A stretch of 64,000 nucleotides of DNA from Labyrinthula sp. Ha (taxonomy: Eukaryota; Sar; Bigyra; Labyrinthulida; Labyrinthulaceae): assembly GCA_015227615.1 (NCBI GenBank), contig JAALGZ010000027.1, positions 489,587-553,586 of the forward strand, given 5' to 3'. The position numbers and the translations under genes were made by a program. Shown here one piece after another: positions 58,861-64,000 of the stretch. Position 1 is the first letter of the stretch. The number at the start of each line of letters is the position of its first letter. The notes under the pieces are model-generated. The model was not told where the DNA came from, made no database searches, and saw nothing but the letters and a program-made list of their open reading frames with translations.

Positions 58861-60779
58861 AGGACTACAGCTAATCTACGAAGAAATTGCAAGATTTTTC
58901 TTATATTATTCTACCCGGTTGGATACTTGTGTATGTCAGAAGGGGGGGGGTGTCTTCATTAAACATAGACAAAGTAAAACTGAGGCTGCGCGGTCGCTAC
59001 CAGATAGGAAAAATGTTAAGATGATGGGTCGGCATTCGACATTAATATTTCTGTTTGCTTAACCACAATTTCTTTATAAACCAGCTAATAAGATGACGAG
59101 TTGCATGGATAAAGGTACATTCAATCTTCAGCATTTGGTGAAGTTGGTGAAAAATGGATAAAAATATTTAAGGTTCCAGGTTAGTTGAAGAGGATTTTAC
59201 AATAGTGATAATATACTGTGGCCGATGACCTCGGTGTTCGAAGATCTGGCGAAGTTGATGATGTTGTATATTGAGCTAAATCCATGAATGTTGCCCAGAC
59301 AGCTGCATCAACATCTCTGGGTGATATGGCCTGATGCAGCTGAATTGAGACCTGAAGCAAGGATTAATTTGTTATACGCTATTAACATAGGTTAACAGAC
59401 ATCATATGCAAAAGATGTTTTTATTTGCAAAAGTCGACACCAACGAACAGGGTCAGTGGAATGGCATCAAATAGTCTACCTTTGAATCTGAAGCCTTACT
59501 GATCACAATTTTGAGTTGTTGGTTTGGTGATTTTTCAGCATTGAAAGAATATTTTATAGGTGGTAATGAATCGCAGATTTAAATTAAAATCCAAAAACTT
59601 ATTAGTCGAAAGTGTCATATGGTGTGTCATTGGTTGAGAATATAGGTGAATGAACTGATATTGGATGATTGTAGATATACAGGTAAAGATTTATCTGTAA
59701 AATAAGCAACGGTAGGAAATTGCAGGAAATTGGTGCTGAAAATTTGTTTTCAGCTGGAAATATATGTTTCCACATTCAAAATCTTAGAATAGTAGGAGTG
59801 CTAAGAAGTTCGGAGCTATTAAAATGACTTCAGCCAAAGAAGCTAAGGAAATGGCGAACCATGTAAAAGATGAAGCTAATAAACTGAAAAATTGTTTACC
59901 TGGCTATTTGAAGGTAGATAAAATTATAACTAAGTCCTTTATTCTCTATGGAGTGCCCAAAAAATAGAGAACTAAAGATATATGTAAAAGTGATTGGGCA
60001 AAGTGGATGAGATGTTAAGCTCTGGCATGTGCGTTTTTTCAAATCAGGACAGTTTAGAATTCATTTACTACAAGACTCTACATTTAGCTAAAATAAGTAT
60101 GAAGGACCTGATCTCCATCATCCTTAGGTGAAAATTTGGCATAAAGCGCTGGAGCTATTGTTGAGGTGCAAGAAATTTTCTTGGTAATTCTACAGAAAAG
60201 TTTAATGTAGTAATTGTATATCCCCTTGGAGTTTACTCTCTAGGGATCCTATAAGAGAAGCTGCAGTAGGTTATGCAACAAAGAATAACTAGGAAAATGC
60301 AGGATTGAATTAAAAAAACATAATTTTCTTTGTTGATTTTTGGTGATAAGAGACAAAGAAAATATCACAACTAATCTTTTTCTATAAATGGAAGAAGAAA
60401 TATAGAAAGATTCTTCTGGGTCCAGACTAGTGACCAGGATAACATTCCTTAATCTCTTGGAGTATTAACTATGTGTTGCACTGAAGAGTGTATTTTAAGT
60501 GTAAAAGGCTCAGTACTTTCAAAATTGTTAACCTGTTCACTCGGAAAGGAAATATTATGTTAAAAACTTACAGAAAATGACCTAGAGCCTTTGGAGTCTT
60601 ATCAAATTCTGGGGCCTAACTGTAAGAAAGAGACTGGATTTTGCTTAGTTATTTGGAAGAGGAAATATTAATTTGAGAAAGGTTTGGTTCAAAGTACGTA
60701 ATAAATAATTGCATATCTATACTGAAAGGGTCAGTGTTGCTATACATTTTGTTGTAATTGGTGTCAACTTTGGAAATGT
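58861..60779. other. Degraded sequence downstream of the Gypsy integrase
   Basis: No host gene. A 47-codon segment starting ATG 59824 (TSAKEAKEMANHVKDEANKL, then NCLPGYLKVDKIITKSF) is protein-like and helical. It may be a separate retrotransposon remnant, because coding-like scraps continue to about 60300. No diagnostic motif was recognised. Confidence 0.35.
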
Positions 60780-61010
60780 GGCACATTTGGTTAAAGTTGT
60801 AATATTCGAGTTGAAGTAAGAGTTTATTTTGGAACACATTTAGTATGGCGCTTTCTTCTATGAGAGTCTTGAGCCGAGTTTATCCTCATAGTACCGAGTG
60901 TTTATGCAAACTCTTGGGGCTCCAAAGGCTAGTTTGATGTAATAGTTAAGTTGGAACCATATTTGGTTTGTGGTACTAAGTGAAATAATTATGTTTATTC
61001 ATGCAGAAGA
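60780..61010 (+). repeat. Dispersed repeat, copy 2 (LTR-like)
   Basis: Direct-orientation partner of 47830-48060. A third, shorter resemblance (TTTGGTTCAAAGTAC, then AATAAATAATTGCAT) occurs at about 60682-60715. Several copies of an AT-rich motif with a shared block order suggest LTR or terminal fragments of one family. Confidence 0.45.
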
Positions 61011-61439
61011 GAGTTGTTAATTTTCATATGAAATATTAAATAGAATAACTAGAGGGAAGAAAGTCATTGCCTCTTAGTATAAACCGTTTGTAACAAGTTT
61101 GATTCTTATGTAACCATTGAGTTTTAATAAGAAAGAAAGAATACCAAGAAGTTTAACCATAGAACAAAAAAGAAATTTAAAGTAACAAAACTAGGAAGAA
61201 CTTATGCTTAAGTATATTTTTACCTTTCTGGGATGTCTCAAGAACAGTGAAACCAAGACGTAAAGCGCAACACATATCACTGAAATTCGTATTCCAGAAA
61301 CACAAAAAAATACTAATACCCTAATTGGGCATTACTGTAGAAATTAAACTTGTTCAATTGAAAAAGGATTAGCTTCACCAACAAAACAAAAGAACCGCCC
61401 GGTTTGAGTCTATAGAAAGGAAATATCACTCTCCTAACC
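61011..61439. other. Intergenic, nothing recognised
   Basis: AT-rich stretch upstream of the gene at 61490. The last 60 bp are less AT-rich (AGAACCGCCCGG) and may contain its promoter. Confidence 0.5.
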
Positions 61440-61446
61440 CTGTCAA
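61440..61446 (+). promoter_or_regulatory. CTGTCAA element upstream of the 61490 gene
   Basis: CTGTCAA followed by CAACACATTT, 44 bp before the ATG. The core TGTCAA and the following ACACAT resemble the element before the peptidase gene. Function is inference. Confidence 0.3.
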
Positions 61447-61489
61447 CAACACATTTGTATAAGTAAATAAAATCTTAGTTTTGCTACGG

Positions 61490-62218
61490 ATGAGCATTTT
61501 TCACACTATCCCAAACAAGACTAGAATAAGAGAACTTGTTCTTAATTCTGCAGTTGACTATTTTGAGCAAAAAGATATAGATTTCTCTCTCAATGATATT
61601 TCAAGTATCATAGTTCCTGATAAAATACCCTTGAAGCTGTTTCCTAAGACAAACTTTGTTTTCCGCGAGGCTGCAATTGTGCTTTCCGGTATTGATCCTA
61701 GAAACTCTTATCAAGTCAATAATCTTTTCGAAGAAACAGAGCTAAGCTATTTTTCAGGAGTTTTTATGTTTGTTGCTATATATGTTGTTCATCGACTTGT
61801 CTTTCTCCTATTCTTACCTTTCAACACACTCTATGCGTTAGATACTTTACTGTTGAATTCAGACTTTGAAAAAAGGTTGCACTTAGTTCGAGATTGCTAC
61901 ATGATTACACAAGAAGGCGTATTTCTCTATCGCTTTGAACTTCCTGAATTTAATTATCCTAGTCTCATTGGGTTATGGAACACGAAGTTGTATGAAAAAC
62001 ATCAAGCATTCGCGGAGTTTTACAGTTGGAAAGTTACTACACTCATAGGTATTAACACTGATGAATATTATACTAAGAATGGATTATGCAGTTTTAGTTT
62101 GAATCACGTGCAATGTTTTCATAAAAAGGAAACGTTTTTATTATTGAGAGAACAAAAAGAATTGTGGGAAGAAAAAAACAGAAAAGAATTATTTATTTCT
62201 CAATCACATCAAATTTAA
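61490..62218 (+). CDS. Unrecognised protein with a central hydrophobic segment (242 aa)
   Basis: The frame runs from ATG 61490 to TAA 62216-62218. An in-frame stop at 61460-61462 and the lack of another ATG fix the start. The product has a mixed globular N-terminal part (1-87) and a strongly hydrophobic stretch at about 88-117 (FSGVFMFVAIYVVHRLVFLL, then FLPFNTLYAL) that could be one long or two short membrane helices. The C-terminal part is charged (LLREQKELWEEKNRKEL). No signal peptide, catalytic motif or known domain is recognised. G+C is higher than in flanking DNA, and the composition argues for a real gene. It converges on the next gene with only 27 bp between the stop codons, so the 3' UTRs probably overlap. 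Confidence 0.65.
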   Translation: MSIFHTIPNKTRIRELVLNSAVDYFEQKDIDFSLNDISSIIVPDKIPLKLFPKTNFVFREAAIVLSGIDPRNSYQVNNLFEETELSYFSGVFMFVAIYVVHRLVFLLFLPFNTLYALDTLLLNSDFEKRLHLVRDCYMITQEGVFLYRFELPEFNYPSLIGLWNTKLYEKHQAFAEFYSWKVTTLIGINTDEYYTKNGLCSFSLNHVQCFHKKETFLLLREQKELWEEKNRKELFISQSHQI

Positions 62219-62245
62219 CCCTTCGTTAGAAGTATTCATTTTTTT

Positions 62246-63436
62246 TTACCATCCATAAGTTTGATCCTCATGTTCGTTACCCTCAACTATCCATTTATTG
62301 TGTTCTCCTCTATAATCCCTGTTTTCTGTTTGTACAGTACCATAATACCAAGCTCCCCAAAACCATCCGTACCATCCAAACCAATAGTAGTGGTAAAACT
62401 TTGGAGTTGCAACTCCATCTTCCTCCCATCCAGCGCGTTCTCTCAACTTTCTTACTACTTCCCTTAATCGCCAATCTGGAATTCTCTGTGGTGTAAAATA
62501 ATCTTCTGACCACTCATCTAACCCAGTAGTAGCTATTTTTGTACCTTCTTTATGCACATAAATGTAAAATGCTGCTTTATCAAGTAATTTCATTGCAGGA
62601 GAGAGAGTAAAGCGGAATAAAATATTTGTCTTAAATAACCTGTATTTCAGTTCTTTCAATACTGGAATCTGTAAATTTAGATTTGGAACAATAATTTCCT
62701 CAACACATGATGCTTCGCTTACTGCTGAGAAAAATCTTAATTGCGTAATCGGATTTAGAGAAGAGAACCAATCGAACTCTATTACTCTTGGTTGAAATAT
62801 TTCCATACTTAGTTCTTTCCCTAACGTGTTTACATAACCATCTCCTAAGGTGCATGATTCAAATTTCACTAATTTAGGCTTAAAAGCACTCTTGCTTCCA
62901 ATTAATGTACTTCTTAAAGCCTTAGCAACGTCCTGAGTATAAAAGAAAACTCTTGGAGAGAAATTTTTGCTTTTAGGAATCGAGTAATGTATAAACTTCC
63001 AAGCTTTCGCTAACTGTTGTTCATTCATGGTATACAAATAAATAGATTCCGTATTAACATCAATAATAGATTCACAAACAATATTCCACAGCGCATCAGA
63101 AAACCTGCACATTCTTAGCATGAAAGTAATTTCATACTTATTCTTTACGAGTTGAAGTACATCGCAAAGATCTCGGATAGGAACAATAGCCTCTCTGCTT
63201 TCTAGTGGAGGGTAGATGTTTTTTTCACATGTGAATAAAACTGTAAGACCAAATTTAGAGTCACTTTCTTCTTCGTTTTCTTCAAGTAGAGTATCAGCCA
63301 CAGTGGATATAATAAAAGGTTCGTATCCATCTTCTGACACAGTTGAAAGTTTTAGAGTCCAGGCTCCCGCTGTATTATTTCTCTCAAATTTAGAGTTCCA
63401 AACTTTACTTTGGAGCTTCTTTCTGTCTCTTTGCAT
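62246..63436 (-). CDS. Unrecognised 396-aa protein with an aromatic C-terminal patch
   Basis: A single-exon frame from ATG 63436. The frame is open about 20 codons further upstream without another ATG, and a TTTTTTTAG sequence there could be a 3' splice site, so a 5' exon is not excluded. The N-terminal end is basic (QRDRKKLQSKVW). Residues 45-300 look globular, with alternating Leu/Ile/Phe strands and helices and phrases such as LKELKYRLF that could be irregular leucine-rich repeats. The striking feature is residues 347-367, about two thirds Trp, Tyr or Phe (core WFGWYGWFWGAWYYG), followed by an acidic tail. It is not a typical membrane helix, because it has almost no aliphatic residues. No family is recognised. 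It converges on the gene ending at 62218. Confidence 0.7.
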   Translation of the reverse strand: MQRDRKKLQSKVWNSKFERNNTAGAWTLKLSTVSEDGYEPFIISTVADTLLEENEEESDSKFGLTVLFTCEKNIYPPLESREAIVPIRDLCDVLQLVKNKYEITFMLRMCRFSDALWNIVCESIIDVNTESIYLYTMNEQQLAKAWKFIHYSIPKSKNFSPRVFFYTQDVAKALRSTLIGSKSAFKPKLVKFESCTLGDGYVNTLGKELSMEIFQPRVIEFDWFSSLNPITQLRFFSAVSEASCVEEIIVPNLNLQIPVLKELKYRLFKTNILFRFTLSPAMKLLDKAAFYIYVHKEGTKIATTGLDEWSEDYFTPQRIPDWRLREVVRKLRERAGWEEDGVATPKFYHYYWFGWYGWFWGAWYYGTVQTENRDYRGEHNKWIVEGNEHEDQTYGW

Positions 63437-64000
63437 TTCTTGTTGTTTTGATAGTTTTTGTTCTGCTGTTTTATTTAACTGGGCCCTTCTAAAAAAATAT
63501 CCGGTTAAGAAATACGATGGCTGTTATAGACATTGCTTCCAGTTTTTGGTAATAGGAAAATCTTGACAAGATATATCTTTCTTGGGAAGAAATAGAAATC
63601 TTTTTTATAAATATATTTCAAGTGATGACAAAATAATAGACTAACTTATTTTGAGGCAATAACTTTTGGTTGCAAGTGATATATTATTGTAAGAAGTTGA
63701 GTCATATTACTTGTGTAAATTTTTTATTCTAGTAGTGTTAGTTGTACAAAGGGTTAGCTCGGCATTTTAATATTCAACTTTTAAGGAGGGAAGAAAACAT
63801 ACCTTGGTTCAGCAACTGATAACTTACAAAATCAAATTAGGAGATAATTAAATATACTTTGGCTTATAAGTAATTGGGAAGTCTATTATACGCCATAAGC
63901 TTCGAGAAAGGCTGTTACGCCTTCGTTGAAATTACATTGTTCATACAAGTATGAAGGTTGTGTAACTTAGTTGGTGCAATTTAATGATTGAAAAGTAGCA
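63437..64000. other. Upstream region and window edge
   Basis: Contains TTGTCAA on the minus strand at 63563-63569, 127 bp before the ATG at 63436, and AT-rich sequence beyond. No further gene is seen. Confidence 0.4.
63563..63569 (-). promoter_or_regulatory. TTGTCAA element upstream of the 396-aa gene
   Basis: It lies within the nearly palindromic CTTGACAAG and after a GATATAT sequence on the coding strand. This is the fifth gene in the window with this core upstream. Function is inference. Confidence 0.3.

Noticed and set aside
47830-61010. One giant LTR element spanning 47.8-61.0 kb
   Set aside because: It would enclose an intact DHHC host gene and unrelated elements; the repeat similarity is modest and a third partial copy exists.
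61481-61489. Start of the 242-aa gene at 61481
   Set aside because: The codon there is TTG; the first ATG in the frame is at 61490.
63437-63530. A 27-nt intron and upstream exon for the 396-aa gene
   Set aside because: The GT-AG segment exists, but the candidate upstream exon does not keep the required frame.
1-64000. CRISPR array, rRNA genes, bacterial operons
   Set aside because: No regularly spaced repeats with unique spacers and no rRNA-like sequence; gene structure and transposons are eukaryotic.

Overview
The window looks like nuclear DNA of a microbial eukaryote: AT-rich (about one third G+C by eye), gene-poor, standard genetic code, long non-coding stretches full of (TA)n runs, and many decayed retrotransposons. 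Six protein genes look like intact host genes: a Patched/Dispatched-like RND protein, a GDP-mannose-type nucleotide-sugar transporter, an M8-like membrane-anchored metallopeptidase, a DHHC palmitoyltransferase, and two unrecognised genes. Five have no visible intron. The peptidase gene has one, of only 29 nt. A Pro-Thr-Phe stalk before a peptidase domain recalls stramenopile (for example diatom) surface proteins, and very short introns occur in several protist groups, so a stramenopile-like protist is a reasonable guess, but the lineage is not proven.

Layout. 0-12.3 kb: mostly non-coding, with an old Ty3/Gypsy fossil on the minus strand (about 4-7.1 kb). 12.3-15.3 kb: the RND protein (minus). 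15.3-22.5 kb: nothing firm. 22.6-28.4 kb: a second Gypsy fossil (minus) with gag, RT and RNase H traces. 30.1-33.3 kb: the sugar transporter and the peptidase (both minus). 33.3-39.8 kb: nothing firm. 39.8-45.2 kb: a Ty1/Copia fossil (minus) that received a LINE (42.0-43.6 kb) in its integrase region. 46.4-47.75 kb: a second copy of that LINE family in the opposite orientation. 49.4-50.2 kb: the DHHC enzyme. 51.5-54 kb: an interrupted lysine-rich reading frame and a hAT transposase relic. 55.3-58.9 kb: a third Gypsy fossil (plus) split by a 618-bp hAT-type MITE with an 8-bp target duplication. 61.5-63.4 kb: two convergent unknown genes whose stop codons lie 27 bp apart.

Four of the host genes belong to the secretory or membrane system: Golgi sugar-nucleotide import, protein S-acylation, a surface protease and a lipid/lipoprotein RND permease. 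They do not form an operon or known cluster, and their proximity may be chance. A recurrent TTGACAA/TTGTCAA-type motif lies 0-127 bp upstream of the start codon in five of the six genes and may be a core promoter element.

The most useful observations are the 29-nt intron, the shared upstream motif, the nested insertions (LINE in Copia, MITE in Gypsy), the LINE family with a TTAACTA heptamer tail and tRNA-like 3' end, and the aromatic C-terminal patch of the 396-aa unknown protein. I saw no CRISPR array, rRNA or convincing tRNA gene.
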